Of a stretch of 64,000 nucleotides of DNA, positions 19,282 to 29,246 are shown piece by piece. Source of the stretch: Geothrix sp. (GTDB lineage: Bacteria; Acidobacteriota; Holophagae; Holophagales; Holophagaceae); assembly GCF_020622065.1 (NCBI RefSeq), contig NZ_JAHRYQ010000001.1, forward strand, positions 1,116,001 to 1,180,000, in the 5' to 3' direction. Both the position numbers and the translations under genes were made by a program. A model generated the notes under the pieces. The model made no database searches. It saw only the letters and a list, made by a program, of their open reading frames with translations, and was not told the DNA's origin. The first letter of the stretch is position 1; each line of letters opens with the position of its first letter.

Positions 19282-21366
19282 TCAGATCACGCTCGGCAGG
19301 GGTTCGGCGGTGCCACCGACCACGAGGGCGGGGCAGAGGATGGTGGGGAGGGCATCGCTGACGGGCACGCCCTGGCCGTCCTTGCCGCAGGTGCCGATGT
19401 CGAAGTGATGCAGGTCGCTGCCGATGCGGGTGAGGCCCTTCAGCACCTCGGGGCCACAGCCGCTTAGGGTGGCGTTCTTCACGGGGTATTTGGGCTCGCC
19501 GTTCTCCACCCAGTAGCCCTCGGTCACCTGGAACACGAAGTTGCCGGTGACCGTGTCCACCTGGCCACCGCCCATGCGCTTGACCAGCAGCCCGCGGTCC
19601 AGGTCGCGAAGGATGGCTTCGGGAGCCTCGCCCCCAGCAGCCAGGAAGGTGTTCCGCATGCGGGGGATGGGCAGGTGGCGGTAGCTTTCGCGGCGGCCGT
19701 TCCCGGTGGGTTCCGCATTCATCTTGCGCGAGGTCTTCCGCGATTGGAGGTAGGCCTTCAGCACGCCGTTCTCGATGAGCACCACGCGGCTCACGGGGTT
19801 GCCCTCGTCGTCGATGGCTTGGCTGCCGCGCTTGTGGGGCAGGGTGCCGTCATCGATGATCGTCACGCCCTCGGCCGCCACTTTCTGGCCCAGCTTGCCC
19901 GCGAAGGCGCTCATGCCCGCGAGCGCGAGGTCGGCCTCCAGGCCGTGCCCGCAGGCCTCGTGGATCATGGTGCCGCCGGCGCTGCTGCAGAGCACCACGG
20001 GGAAGGTGCCGGCGGGGGCGGGTTGCGCGTCCAGGGCCTGCACGGCCAGACGGGCGGCTTCGCGCACGGTGTGCGCCACGGCCTCATCGGTGAAGAGCTC
20101 GAACCCGCGGGTTTCGCCCAGGGCCTGGTAGCCGGTCTGGAGCTGGGTACCGTCACCGGCGGTGACATTCGCGCGGAGCACCACCTGGGTGCGGTGGTCC
20201 TCCGTGAGGGCGCCCGACCAGGCGCCATCCCGGGATTCGGCGGCGGCGATCCACACCCGCTGGGTGCTGTCGCCGTAGCCGACGGAGACCTGCTTCAGCG
20301 CGCCGGGGCGCAGCGCCTCGGCCTCGGTCCGGGCCAGGGCCTCGGCGCGGCGCACCAGGGCGACTTTCTCGCTCAGGGCCACGCGGCCCGGATCGCGTTC
20401 CACTGGGCTGGGGGTGGGGTGGGTCTTCAGCACCAGGGCCGGGACCTCAGCGGCGGCGCCGGTGCCGGGGGCGGCCAGGGTGCGGGCGGCGTCGGTCAAC
20501 TCTTCAAAGGTGGGGGCGATGAGGTCGGCGAAGCGGGTGGTCTCGCCATCCACCAGGCGCAGGCTCGCACCGAAAGTCTCTGAGGCGAGCACATCCTCCA
20601 TGCGGCCGTCGTCCATGCCCAGGGCATGGGCCCGGCGGCGCTCCACGAAGGCCTCGCCGTAGTCGCCGCCCCGGCTGAGCAGGGTGGCCAGGACATCGCG
20701 CAGCTGGTCGGCGCTGAAGGGTGCGGGCATCGGGGTTCTCCAGGTCCGCGCACGGCGGACCTTCCAGTTTGCCAGAAGGGCCGCCTCGGCTCCCGCCAGG
20801 ATTCCAGCCAGATCCCGCCCGTCATTGGGGATCACGAGATCCGCATGGAGGGCCCGCTCCGGGGGCGTGGCCTGCGCCCGGAGTCGGGCCAGGGCGGCCT
20901 CCCGGGAGATCCCATCCCGAGCCTGGAGCCGCTGGAGCCGAAGGGCCTCCGGTGCGTCCACGGTCCAGAAGGCGTCGAAGTGGTGGGCCTTGCCGCGCTC
21001 CACCCACAGGGCGGCGTCCAGCACCGCGCCGCGGGTATCGGCCGGCAACCCGGCGAGGCGGCCCGCGAGCAGGGCCTCGATGCGCGGGTGGAGGATCGCA
21101 TTGAGACGGGCCCGGGCGGCGTCATCGGAGAACACATGGGCCGCCAGCCAGGCGCGGTCCAGGGCCCCGTCGGGCCGGAGGCAGCTGGGGCCGAAGGCCG
21201 CCACGAGGGCCGAAAGGCCCTCGCTGCCCGGGAGCACCGCCTCCCGTGCGAGGCCATCCGCATCCACCACGGCCCACCCCCGGGCCGCCAGCTTCCCCGC
21301 CACGAAGCTCTTCCCCGCCGCGATGCCGCCGCTGAGGCCGAGGATGGGGAAGGGCGAACCGTGCAT
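19282..21366 (-). CDS. dephospho-CoA kinase fused in frame to TldD protease
   Basis: One uninterrupted 694-codon frame. Residues 1-212 are CoaE (dephospho-CoA kinase, last step of CoA synthesis): P-loop LGLSGGIAAGKS, DADGLAREAV, LDAALWVERG and a normal C-terminal helix. From Met 213 (ATG at 20730) the frame continues as full-length TldD, 482 residues, with the zinc-protease HEACGH motif, the SDALPTILCPALVVGGTAEP ending and the usual N-terminal start. There is no stop codon between the two. GGAG lies about ten bases before the internal ATG, so TldD could also be made separately. CoaE starts at ATG 21366 with GGAG upstream. Whether the cell makes a bifunctional fusion, two proteins or both is open. 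Confidence 0.85.
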   Translation of the reverse strand: MHGSPFPILGLSGGIAAGKSFVAGKLAARGWAVVDADGLAREAVLPGSEGLSALVAAFGPSCLRPDGALDRAWLAAHVFSDDAARARLNAILHPRIEALLAGRLAGLPADTRGAVLDAALWVERGKAHHFDAFWTVDAPEALRLQRLQARDGISREAALARLRAQATPPERALHADLVIPNDGRDLAGILAGAEAALLANWKVRRARTWRTPMPAPFSADQLRDVLATLLSRGGDYGEAFVERRRAHALGMDDGRMEDVLASETFGASLRLVDGETTRFADLIAPTFEELTDAARTLAAPGTGAAAEVPALVLKTHPTPSPVERDPGRVALSEKVALVRRAEALARTEAEALRPGALKQVSVGYGDSTQRVWIAAAESRDGAWSGALTEDHRTQVVLRANVTAGDGTQLQTGYQALGETRGFELFTDEAVAHTVREAARLAVQALDAQPAPAGTFPVVLCSSAGGTMIHEACGHGLEADLALAGMSAFAGKLGQKVAAEGVTIIDDGTLPHKRGSQAIDDEGNPVSRVVLIENGVLKAYLQSRKTSRKMNAEPTGNGRRESYRHLPIPRMRNTFLAAGGEAPEAILRDLDRGLLVKRMGGGQVDTVTGNFVFQVTEGYWVENGEPKYPVKNATLSGCGPEVLKGLTRIGSDLHHFDIGTCGKDGQGVPVSDALPTILCPALVVGGTAEPLPSVI

Positions 21367-21474
21367 GGGGAACTCCGGCCCTGATTCTGCTCCCAACCGG
21401 GCTCTAAGGTGCACAGAGCCTGATTCCAGCCTCTCGGCTACACTGGACCGTTCCTCTTCTTGACCCGAGGTCAC

Positions 21475-22434
21475 ATGAAAGACGCTACCCCCGAACAGAC
21501 CATGGATCTGTCCCAGCTGGAGAAGCCGGTGCTTGAGCTGGAGGCCCAGATCCGGGCCATGGAGATGGATCCTTCCCAGGCCAAGGAGCGGGAGAAGCTG
21601 CAGAAGAAGCTCGACAAGCTGAAGGCGGAACTCTTCTCCCACCTGACGGACTGGCAGCGGGCCCAGCTGGCGCGCCACCCCAAGCGTCCCTACACGATGG
21701 ATTACCTGGAGCGCATCTGCGAGCGCTTCGAGGAGCTGCACGGCGACCGCCGCTTCGGCGACGACGCGGCCATCGTGGCCGGCATGGGCTGGATCGAGGG
21801 CAATCCGGTGATGATCATCGGCCAGCAGAAGGGCCGGGACACCAAGCAGAAGATCCTGCGCAACTTCGGCATGCCCAAGCCCGAGGGCTACCGCAAGGCC
21901 CTGCGCCTCATGAAGCTCGCCGAGAAATTCCAGCGGCCCATCCTCTGCCTCATCGACACGCCTGGGGCCTATCCGGGCGTGGATGCGGAGGAGCGCGGCC
22001 AGGCCGAAGCCATCGCCCGGAACCTGCTGGAGATGGCCAAACTCGAAGTACCCGTGGTGGCCGTGGTCATCGGCGAGGGGGGGAGCGGCGGGGCCCTGGC
22101 CCTGGGCGTGGCGGACCGCGTCCTGATGATGGAGAACGCCATCTACTCGGTGATCTCACCGGAAGGTTGCGCGTCAATCCTGTGGAAGGACGCCACGCAG
22201 GCTCCCAAGGCCGCCGAAGCCCTGAAGCTCACGGCGCCCCACCTGCTGGAGCTGGGCATCATCGACGGGATCGTGAAGGAGCCTCTGGGAGGGGCCCACG
22301 CGGATTTCGACGCCGCTGCCGCCGCGCTGAAGGAGGCCATCATCGAGGCCTTCTCCGAGCTCTCCGAGCTGACGGCTGAGCAGCTGGTGGAGGAGCGGTA
22401 CCAGAAGTTCGCCCGCATGGGCAGCGTGGGCTGA
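21475..22434 (+). CDS. accA: acetyl-CoA carboxylase carboxyltransferase subunit alpha
   Basis: Transfers carboxyl from biotin to acetyl-CoA, giving malonyl-CoA for fatty-acid synthesis, as a heterotetramer with AccD. The 319-residue length is typical. It has the N-terminal helical part (LEKPVLELEAQI), then the crotonase-like core: GDRRFGDDAAIVAG, RNFGMPKPEGYRKALRLM, LIDTPGAYPGVDAEERGQ, GEGGSGGALALGVADRVLM and SPEGCASILWKD. ATG at 21475 with CGAGG upstream. recJ follows after one base, so these are co-transcribed; accD is not here. Confidence 0.96.
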   Translation: MKDATPEQTMDLSQLEKPVLELEAQIRAMEMDPSQAKEREKLQKKLDKLKAELFSHLTDWQRAQLARHPKRPYTMDYLERICERFEELHGDRRFGDDAAIVAGMGWIEGNPVMIIGQQKGRDTKQKILRNFGMPKPEGYRKALRLMKLAEKFQRPILCLIDTPGAYPGVDAEERGQAEAIARNLLEMAKLEVPVVAVVIGEGGSGGALALGVADRVLMMENAIYSVISPEGCASILWKDATQAPKAAEALKLTAPHLLELGIIDGIVKEPLGGAHADFDAAAAALKEAIIEAFSELSELTAEQLVEERYQKFARMGSVG

Positions 22435-22435
22435 C

Positions 22436-24103
22436 ATGGAGGCCAAGACTTGGCGCCTCCGCCGGGAGATCCCGGCGGGACCGGCGCCCTGGCGGGCCCT
22501 GGCCGCGGCCTGGAACCTGGAGCCCCGGCTGGCGCGACTGGCCTGGTTGCGGGGCGCCGACCAGCCCGAGGACCTGGCCTGGCGCCTGGATCCCAGCTGG
22601 ACGCGCAGCACCGATCCCCACCTGCTGCCGGGTGTGGATCCATCCGTGGCGCGCATCCGTCAGGCCATCGGGGCCCGGGAGCGCATCGTGGTCTACGGTG
22701 ACTACGATGTGGATGGCGTCACCGCCACGGCCCTGCTGGTGCGGGCCCTGGAGCGCCTCGGCGCCGAAGTCTCCTTCTTCATCCCCAACCGCTTCTCGGA
22801 TGGCTACGGCCTGCATCTGGATTGCATTCGGGAGCTGAAGGCCACGCGCGACCCGGGCCTGCTCCTGTCCGTGGATTGCGGCGTGCGCAGCGTGGATGAG
22901 GTGAAGGCCAGCGCTGAGCTGGGCATGGATTGGGTGATCACGGATCATCACGCCCTGGGCCCGGAATTGCCCCCCGCCTGCGCCGTGGTGCACCCCCATC
23001 TGGACGGCTACCCGAACCGCTTCCTGGCGGGCGTGGGCGTGGCCTTCAAGCTGGCCCAGGCCCTGATGGGTGCCGTGCCCCATCCCACGGGCGCCGACGC
23101 GGCCTTTCTGGACGGCATGCTCAAGCTCGTGGCCATCGGCACCGTGGCGGACATGATGCCCCTGGTGGACGAGAACGCCCTGCTGGTGCGCCGGGGGCTG
23201 GATTCCCTCGGCGGGAAGAACGGCCCGGGCCTCGCGGCTCTGCTTCGCGCCGCGAAGAAGGAGGGCGCCCTGGGCGGCCAGGACATCGCCTTCGGACTGG
23301 CCCCGCGCCTCAACGCGGTGGGCCGCATGGGCGGCGCGGAAGATGCCGTCCGCCTGCTGCTCACGAGGGAGGCCACCGAGGCCGAGGCCCTCATGGTGCG
23401 GGTGGAGGCTCTGAACCAGGAACGCCGCGCCATCCAGCAGGAGCTGACAGCCAGCCTGCCGCCGCCGGACGGCGCGGCCTTCGACCTGGTGCTGGACCCG
23501 GCGGCCCACAAGGGCGTCATCGGCATCGTGGCGGGCCAGCGCATGCGCGCCACGGGGCGCCCGGCGGGCGTCTGCACCGTCATCGACGGCGTGGCCCACT
23601 GCAGCCTGCGCGCGCCGGAGGGCTATGACCTGGGCGAGCTCCTGGTTCTGGCCCAGCCCTTTATCCTGAGCGGCGGCGGCCACCGCGCCGCCGCGGGCCT
23701 CAGCTTCGAGGCGTCCCGCCTGACCTTCGTCCGCCAGGCCCTCCAGCGGGGGGCCGCGATGCAGGCCGAGGGCCGCGAGCTGCCGCCCCTCCTGCTGGAC
23801 GGCGCTCCTGGGGAGCTGCCGGACGATGCGGATCTGGCCCGCCTGGAGCCCTTTGGCCAGGGCTTCGCCCCCCCGCTGGCGCGGGTGGAGGGCACGCTGA
23901 CCTCCTCCGCAGTCTTCGGGGCGGATCACTGGAAGCTGCGGGTGGCCGGGCTTTCCGATCCCCTCACCTGGTTCTCCAACCACGAACGGCCGGCTCAGCC
24001 CCGCGCCGGGGAGCGGATCTGCGTGGCGGCCGCCCCCCAGGGCAGCGCCCGCTGGGGCCGCTCCTGGCTGGTGGACATGGCCCTTGAAGGGGCCGCCCCA
24101 TGA
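22436..24103 (+). CDS. recJ: single-stranded-DNA-specific exonuclease RecJ
   Basis: 5'-3' exonuclease on single-stranded DNA in recombination and mismatch repair. The 555 residues contain the DHH-family motifs VVYGDYDVDGVTATALL, the SVDCGV strand, ITDHHALGPELP, the GTVADMMPLV motif IV region, the LAPRLNAVGRMG motif and the DHHA1 GGGGHRAAAG-type loop (seen as SGGGHRAAAGLSFE). Start ATG is one base after accA, and the end overlaps the lptA-like gene as ATGA. Confidence 0.95.
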   Translation: MEAKTWRLRREIPAGPAPWRALAAAWNLEPRLARLAWLRGADQPEDLAWRLDPSWTRSTDPHLLPGVDPSVARIRQAIGARERIVVYGDYDVDGVTATALLVRALERLGAEVSFFIPNRFSDGYGLHLDCIRELKATRDPGLLLSVDCGVRSVDEVKASAELGMDWVITDHHALGPELPPACAVVHPHLDGYPNRFLAGVGVAFKLAQALMGAVPHPTGADAAFLDGMLKLVAIGTVADMMPLVDENALLVRRGLDSLGGKNGPGLAALLRAAKKEGALGGQDIAFGLAPRLNAVGRMGGAEDAVRLLLTREATEAEALMVRVEALNQERRAIQQELTASLPPPDGAAFDLVLDPAAHKGVIGIVAGQRMRATGRPAGVCTVIDGVAHCSLRAPEGYDLGELLVLAQPFILSGGGHRAAAGLSFEASRLTFVRQALQRGAAMQAEGRELPPLLLDGAPGELPDDADLARLEPFGQGFAPPLARVEGTLTSSAVFGADHWKLRVAGLSDPLTWFSNHERPAQPRAGERICVAAAPQGSARWGRSWLVDMALEGAAP

Positions 24104-25845
24104 TGGCCTCCCTGCTCCAGAGCCTCCCCCCCGCGCGGCACCCGCTCTGGCGGGGCCTGGGCTGGGGCCTGGCTGCGGGCACCCTGGGGCTGACGCTGCG
24201 CTTCCTCCTGGTGGGCGGTGGCGGCATGCCGGGCCGCACGGTGGGTGGCGATCCGCTGTTCGGCGAAGGCACCAAGGGCAGCGTGGGCACCCTCACGGAG
24301 CAGCTGGGCCAGAACCGCATGGTGCTGGCCTACAAGACCATCGAAGGTTCCGAGGAGGATCTGCGCCTGGACCAGGTGAGGGGCTCCCTGGACGAGCCGG
24401 CCGGGAAGTGGCGCCTGCTCTCGCCCAAGGCCCGCCGCCAGGCCGGGGTCTGGACCCTGCAGGGCCCCATGGACCTGGGCGTGGCCCAGCCCGGGACCAC
24501 CACCCCGCTCGGCAAGGGCCGCATCGAGAGCGAGGGCCCGGCCCTCCGCTGGACCGGCGGGGAATGGGAGGGCCTGGCCCCCCTGCGGTGGGAATCCCTG
24601 GAGGGCTCCACCCGGGGCACCTGGAACCTGCCGGTGGGCTGGCGCCGGGAAGGCGACGGCCGCTTCCGCGTGGAGCGGGGCCCCGTGCGCTGGCTGGCCC
24701 CGACGGACGGCACGGCCCCCGCCACGCTCAAGGCCATGGACGCGGACCGGCTCTGGGCCACGCCGGGCTTCCTGTCGGGCCACCTGGAAGGGGTGAGGGC
24801 GAGCCTGGCGGAAGGCTCGCTCCAGGCCTCGGTGGCCGACCTCACGCCGGACACGGTGATCTGGCCGGGGCCCCTGGCCTTCGAGCGGGCCGATGGCTGG
24901 CGGGGCGAAGCCAAGGGGGGAGTGGCCCCCCGTCCCGCCCCGGGGGCCCGCTTCCAGCAGGTGGAGCTGAGGGGCTTCCGGGCGCGTCGGGCCGTGGCCG
25001 GCGGGGAGGAGCACCTGTCCACGGAGGGGGCGCGCTGGACCCCGGCGGGACTGCGCCTCGAAGGGAGCGTGGTCTGGGATCAGCCCCTGGATGGCCAACG
25101 CCTCACGCTGAAGGCCCCCCGGGTCTTCATGCGGGAAGCGCCCGGCCAGGATCTGCCAGCCGCCCTGCCGATCGGGCATGCCGCGGCGGAAGGCCAGGCC
25201 CTGCTCACCTGGGGGCGGCGCAGCCTCTCGTCGCCGCGCATCCTGGTGGAGCGAGCCACGCGCCGCTGGAAGCTCCAGGCACCGGTCCTGGGCCGGGGCG
25301 AGGAGGGCACCTTCACCGGCGGGGCGGGGCAGGGCGATCCCAGGTCCTGGACCATTGAAGGTCCCGTGCAGCTGAATCTGTTTTCCGGCGGGAGCCTGCG
25401 GGGGGCGAAGCTGGTCTGGGAGGATGCGCTCTGGACGCTGACGGGCCGTCCCGCCACCTGGAGTCGGCTGCGGGAGCGACTCTCCGGGCCGCGCATCGTC
25501 CGCCGAGGTGAGGTGGTGAGTTTTCCGGAAGGTCTGAGCGGAACCCTGGCGGCGGCGGACGGGGACCTGTTCTTGCGGGCGGAGCGGGGCCAGAGCGAGG
25601 CCCAGAAGATCACCCTCGGCGGCGGTGTGGAGTGCCAGGGCCAAGGCTGGCGGCTGGCGGCGGACACGGTGACCGTCACGGTCGGGTCCGACCGCACCGT
25701 GCGGCTCATCCAGGCAGAGGGGACCGTGACCTTGCGCGGGCGCCTCGGAGAAGGCCAGGGCGAAGCGCTGGAGCTGGAGCCCGGGCCCCAGACAGTGCGG
25801 TGGCAGGGCCGGGTACGCGGCAAGGGGGCAGGCTCCGGCTGGTGA
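24100..25845 (+). CDS. LptA/LptC-like LPS transport protein (OstA-like)
   Basis: A 581-residue protein with an N-terminal membrane segment at about residues 18-38 and then a long repetitive beta-rich region with the pattern of LPS-transport jellyroll domains; the C-terminal part (DGDLFLRAERGQSEAQKITLGGGVECQGQGWRLAADTVTVTV) is the clearest OstA/LptA-type section. It is far longer than LptA or LptC (about 180 residues each), as if the bridge subunits were combined in one chain. The position upstream of lptB, rpoN and hpf, which often follow lptA/lptC, supports the call. It overlaps recJ by four bases. Alternative: another AsmA-like or OstA-like periplasmic bridge protein. Confidence 0.65.
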   Translation: MMASLLQSLPPARHPLWRGLGWGLAAGTLGLTLRFLLVGGGGMPGRTVGGDPLFGEGTKGSVGTLTEQLGQNRMVLAYKTIEGSEEDLRLDQVRGSLDEPAGKWRLLSPKARRQAGVWTLQGPMDLGVAQPGTTTPLGKGRIESEGPALRWTGGEWEGLAPLRWESLEGSTRGTWNLPVGWRREGDGRFRVERGPVRWLAPTDGTAPATLKAMDADRLWATPGFLSGHLEGVRASLAEGSLQASVADLTPDTVIWPGPLAFERADGWRGEAKGGVAPRPAPGARFQQVELRGFRARRAVAGGEEHLSTEGARWTPAGLRLEGSVVWDQPLDGQRLTLKAPRVFMREAPGQDLPAALPIGHAAAEGQALLTWGRRSLSSPRILVERATRRWKLQAPVLGRGEEGTFTGGAGQGDPRSWTIEGPVQLNLFSGGSLRGAKLVWEDALWTLTGRPATWSRLRERLSGPRIVRRGEVVSFPEGLSGTLAAADGDLFLRAERGQSEAQKITLGGGVECQGQGWRLAADTVTVTVGSDRTVRLIQAEGTVTLRGRLGEGQGEALELEPGPQTVRWQGRVRGKGAGSGW

Positions 25846-25896
25846 CGCCAGGCGCTTTTCGGGCATGATGGGGCAAACCTCGTATTAGGAGGCACC

Positions 25897-28800
25897 ATGC
25901 CCCGATTCCGTTCCCTCGCGCCCCTGGCCTTCATCCTGGTGGCCGCACCGGTCCTGGCCGCGCCCAAGCCCGCCGTCAAATCGGAGGTCGCGGCCGCCAA
26001 AGAATCACCCCTGGCGGCGATGCCCTTCCGGAACATCGGCCCCGCCGTCACCTCGGGCCGGGTGGGTGACATCGCCATCGATGCCCGGAAACCGGACACC
26101 TGGTATGTGGCGGCAGCCTCCGGCGGTGTGTGGAAGACCCTCAATGGGGGCACCACCTGGTCGCCCATCTTCGACAAGGAAGGCTCCTTCTCCATCGGCT
26201 GCATCACGATCGACCCCCGCGATCCCCTCACGATCTGGGTGGGCACGGGCGAGAACAACTCGCAGCGCTCCGTGGCCTACGGCGATGGCGTGTACCGCAG
26301 CCTCGACGGCGGGAAGACCTGGGAGAACATGGGCCTGAAGACCAGCGAGCACATCGCGAAGATCCTCGTGGATCCCCGGGACAGCCGGGTGGTGTTCGTG
26401 GCCTCCCAGGGCCCGTTGTGGAAGGAAGGCGGGGAGCGCGGGCTCTACAAGTCCACGGATGCAGGGAAGACCTGGAAGGCCGTGCTCACCGTGGACGCCC
26501 ATACCGGCGTGACGGATGTACTCATGGACCCCCGCAACCCGGATGTGATGTACGCAGCCTCGTACCAGCGCCGGCGCCATGTGTGGGGCATGGTCGACGG
26601 CGGCCCCGGCGCGGGCATCCACAAGAGCCTGGACGGCGGGCTGACCTGGACCCGCCTGAAGGAGGGCCTGCCCAAGGAGGACATGGGGCGCATCGGCCTG
26701 GCCATCCCCGAGAGCGAACCGGACACGGTCTACGCCACCATCGAAGCCGCCAACAAGGCGGGCGGCTTCTTCCGCAGCACCGACGGGGGGCGGAACTGGG
26801 AGCGCCGCAACGAAATGGTGTCGGGGAGCGCTCAGTATTACCAGGAGCTCTTCTGCGATCCCAAGGATGCGAAGCGCGTCTACTCCATGGACACCTGGAT
26901 GCAGGTGACCGACGACGGCGGCAAGACCTGGCGCCGCGTGGGCGAGACCCACAAGCATGTCGACAACCACGCCCTCTGGATCGATCCCGCGAACACGGAC
27001 CACCTGATCTCCGGCTGCGACGGCGGCGTCTACGAGAGCCGCGACCGCGGCGCCACCTGGGAGTTCAAGGCCAACCTGCCGATCATCCAGTACTACCGCG
27101 TGGCCGTGGACAATGCCCGACCCTTCTACACCATCTACGGCGGCACCCAGGACAACTACTCCATGGGCGGCCCCAGCCGCACCCGCAACCTGCACGGAGC
27201 CACGAACTACGACTGGTTCGTGACGCAGGGGGGCGATGGCTTCTACAGTCAGGCGGACCCCGAGGATCCCGACACGGTGTATTCGGAAAGCCAGTACGGC
27301 GGACTGGCCCGCTTCGACCGCCGCACGGGCGAGCGGGTGGAGCTCCAGCCCCAGCCGGCGCCCGGTGAAGAGCCCTACCGCTGGAACTGGGACGCGCCGC
27401 TGCTGCTGAGCCCGCACAACTCGAAGCGCCTCTACTTCGCCGCGCAGAAACTCTTCCGCAGCGATGATCGCGGAAACAACTGGACGGCCGTGAGCCCTGA
27501 TTTGACGCGGAAGATCGACCGCAGCCGCCTGAAGATCATGGACAAGGTCCAGAGCGTGGATGCGGTGGCCCGCAACGCCTCCACCAGCTTCTTCGGCAAC
27601 ATCGTGGCCTTCACCGAGAGCCCCAAGGTGGAAGGCCTGCTCTATGCCGGCACCGACGATGGCCTCATCCAGATCAGCGAGGATGGCGGCAAGACCTGGC
27701 GGAAGGTCGAGCGCTTCCCGGGCGTGCCCGACCTCACCTATGTGGCCTGCCTCAGCGCGAGCCCGCATCAGGCCGGCACGGTGTACGCCGCCTTCAACAA
27801 CCACAAGACCGGTGACTTCAAGCCCTACCTGATGCGCTCGCGGGATCGCGGACGCAGCTGGGAAGCGCTCGCCGGAGGCCTGCCCGAGCGGGGCAGCGTC
27901 CATACCGTGCGCGAGGATCCGGCCCGGGAGGGGCTTCTCTACTGCGGCACGGAGTTCGGCCTGTTCTTCAGCCTTGATGCCGGCAAGTCCTGGTCGAAGT
28001 TCACGGACCTGCCCACCATCGCCGTGAAGGACCTGGCCATCCAGGCCCGGGAGGGTGATCTGGTCGTGGCTACCTTCGGGCGGGGGTTCTATGTCCTGGA
28101 TGACCTGACCGCCCTTCGCGAAGCCCGCGCCGAGCATTTGGAGCAGGAGGCCCACCTGTTCGGCCTCCGGCCCGCCCTCGCCTATGTGCCCGCGGTACCT
28201 TTTGGAGGGCCTGGGAAATCCTTCCAGGGGGAGGCCCTCTTCCTGGCGCCCAACCCGCCGTTCGGTGCGGTGTTCACCTACCATGTGAAGACGGAACCGA
28301 AGACGCTGAAGAAGCAGCGCCAGGCTCAGGAGAAGGAGGCCGCGAAGGCCGGGCAGGATCCCGTGATCCCCTCCTGGGATGCGCTGCGCGCAGAAGACCG
28401 TGAGCTCCCGCCCGCGGCCGTGCTGACCATCACCGCGGCTGACGGCCAGGTGGTGCGCCGCATCACGGGGAAACCCGAGAAGGGCCTCCACCGGGTGGCG
28501 TGGGATCTGCGCTTCCCGAATCCCGCGCCCATCCGCCTGAAGGTTCCGGGTGAGCGAGATCCCTGGGATTACGGGGCCCACGGGGCCCTGGCCGCGCCGG
28601 GCCGCTACCAGGCCACGCTCGCCTTCCAGGTGGATGGGGTGCTGAAGCCCGTGGCCGGCCCCGTCGCCTTCGAGGTGAAGCCCCTGGATGCCGACCGCCT
28701 CTCGCCGGCCCAGTGGACGGAGTACAGCGCGTTCTGTGCCCGCATGGGCGAGGCTCAGCGCGCGGCCATGGCCGCTTCGGAGCGCCTGACCGAAGCCCAG

Positions 28801-29172
28801 AACCGGCTCGACCATGTGCGGAAGGCCCTCTTGGAAGCGCCGGCGGCGGATCCGGCCCTGCTGGCCCGGGCCCGCACGCTGCATGTCGACCTGAAGGACC
28901 TCCGCAGCCTGCTCAGTGGCGATGCCACCGTGGCCTCCCGTCAGGAGCCCACGGTCCCGGGCATCCTGGGCCGCGTTGGCGAGGTCACGGGCAGCGTCTG
29001 GGCCACCACTCAGCTGCCCACGGGCACCCAGCGCCAGAACCTGGCCTGGGCCGAGGAGGGGCTCAAGACCTTCCAGGGCCGATTCGACGCCGCCTCGGGG
29101 CTGCTGAAGGGGCTGGAAGACGCCCTGGAGGCCGCCAAGGCCCCTTACACGCCCGGGCGCACTTCCCGCTAG
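25897..29172 (+). CDS. secreted sortilin/BNR-repeat beta-propeller protein
   Basis: A 1091-residue exported protein: signal peptide ([13 protein letters not shown]), then about 700 residues with roughly eleven Asp-box/BNR-type repeats (for example [40 protein letters not shown]), forming sortilin/VPS10-like propellers, then an Ig-like part with the [16 protein letters not shown] strand pattern and a C-terminal helical region. Relatives in Acidobacteriota and Bacteroidetes are annotated as glycosyl hydrolases, but their substrates are not established. A strong AGGAGG site precedes the ATG. It lies between the lptA-like gene and lptB. Confidence 0.85.
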   Translation: MPRFRSLAPLAFILVAAPVLAAPKPAVKSEVAAAKESPLAAMPFRNIGPAVTSGRVGDIAIDARKPDTWYVAAASGGVWKTLNGGTTWSPIFDKEGSFSIGCITIDPRDPLTIWVGTGENNSQRSVAYGDGVYRSLDGGKTWENMGLKTSEHIAKILVDPRDSRVVFVASQGPLWKEGGERGLYKSTDAGKTWKAVLTVDAHTGVTDVLMDPRNPDVMYAASYQRRRHVWGMVDGGPGAGIHKSLDGGLTWTRLKEGLPKEDMGRIGLAIPESEPDTVYATIEAANKAGGFFRSTDGGRNWERRNEMVSGSAQYYQELFCDPKDAKRVYSMDTWMQVTDDGGKTWRRVGETHKHVDNHALWIDPANTDHLISGCDGGVYESRDRGATWEFKANLPIIQYYRVAVDNARPFYTIYGGTQDNYSMGGPSRTRNLHGATNYDWFVTQGGDGFYSQADPEDPDTVYSESQYGGLARFDRRTGERVELQPQPAPGEEPYRWNWDAPLLLSPHNSKRLYFAAQKLFRSDDRGNNWTAVSPDLTRKIDRSRLKIMDKVQSVDAVARNASTSFFGNIVAFTESPKVEGLLYAGTDDGLIQISEDGGKTWRKVERFPGVPDLTYVACLSASPHQAGTVYAAFNNHKTGDFKPYLMRSRDRGRSWEALAGGLPERGSVHTVREDPAREGLLYCGTEFGLFFSLDAGKSWSKFTDLPTIAVKDLAIQAREGDLVVATFGRGFYVLDDLTALREARAEHLEQEAHLFGLRPALAYVPAVPFGGPGKSFQGEALFLAPNPPFGAVFTYHVKTEPKTLKKQRQAQEKEAAKAGQDPVIPSWDALRAEDRELPPAAVLTITAADGQVVRRITGKPEKGLHRVAWDLRFPNPAPIRLKVPGERDPWDYGAHGALAAPGRYQATLAFQVDGVLKPVAGPVAFEVKPLDADRLSPAQWTEYSAFCARMGEAQRAAMAASERLTEAQNRLDHVRKALLEAPAADPALLARARTLHVDLKDLRSLLSGDATVASRQEPTVPGILGRVGEVTGSVWATTQLPTGTQRQNLAWAEEGLKTFQGRFDAASGLLKGLEDALEAAKAPYTPGRTSR

Positions 29173-29183
29173 GGGATTTCCCG

Positions 29184-29206
29184 CCGCGCGCCGACCAGGC
29201 GCGCGG
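29184..29206 (+). terminator. GC hairpin after the sortilin-like gene, weak terminator at best
   Basis: Nine-bp stem CCGCGCGCC / GGCGCGCGG with a five-base loop just after the stop codon. There is no T-run, so it could be a transcript-stabilising or attenuating hairpin instead. Confidence 0.35.
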
Positions 29207-29246
29207 CCCCGGCGCGATCGGGCAGCCAGTATGTTCTGATAGAGCC

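Noticed and set aside
26005..28884. Long minus-strand frame (959 codons) opposite the sortilin-like gene
   Set aside because: Antisense shadow without domains; the plus-strand frame has signal peptide, BNR repeats and a strong ribosome site.
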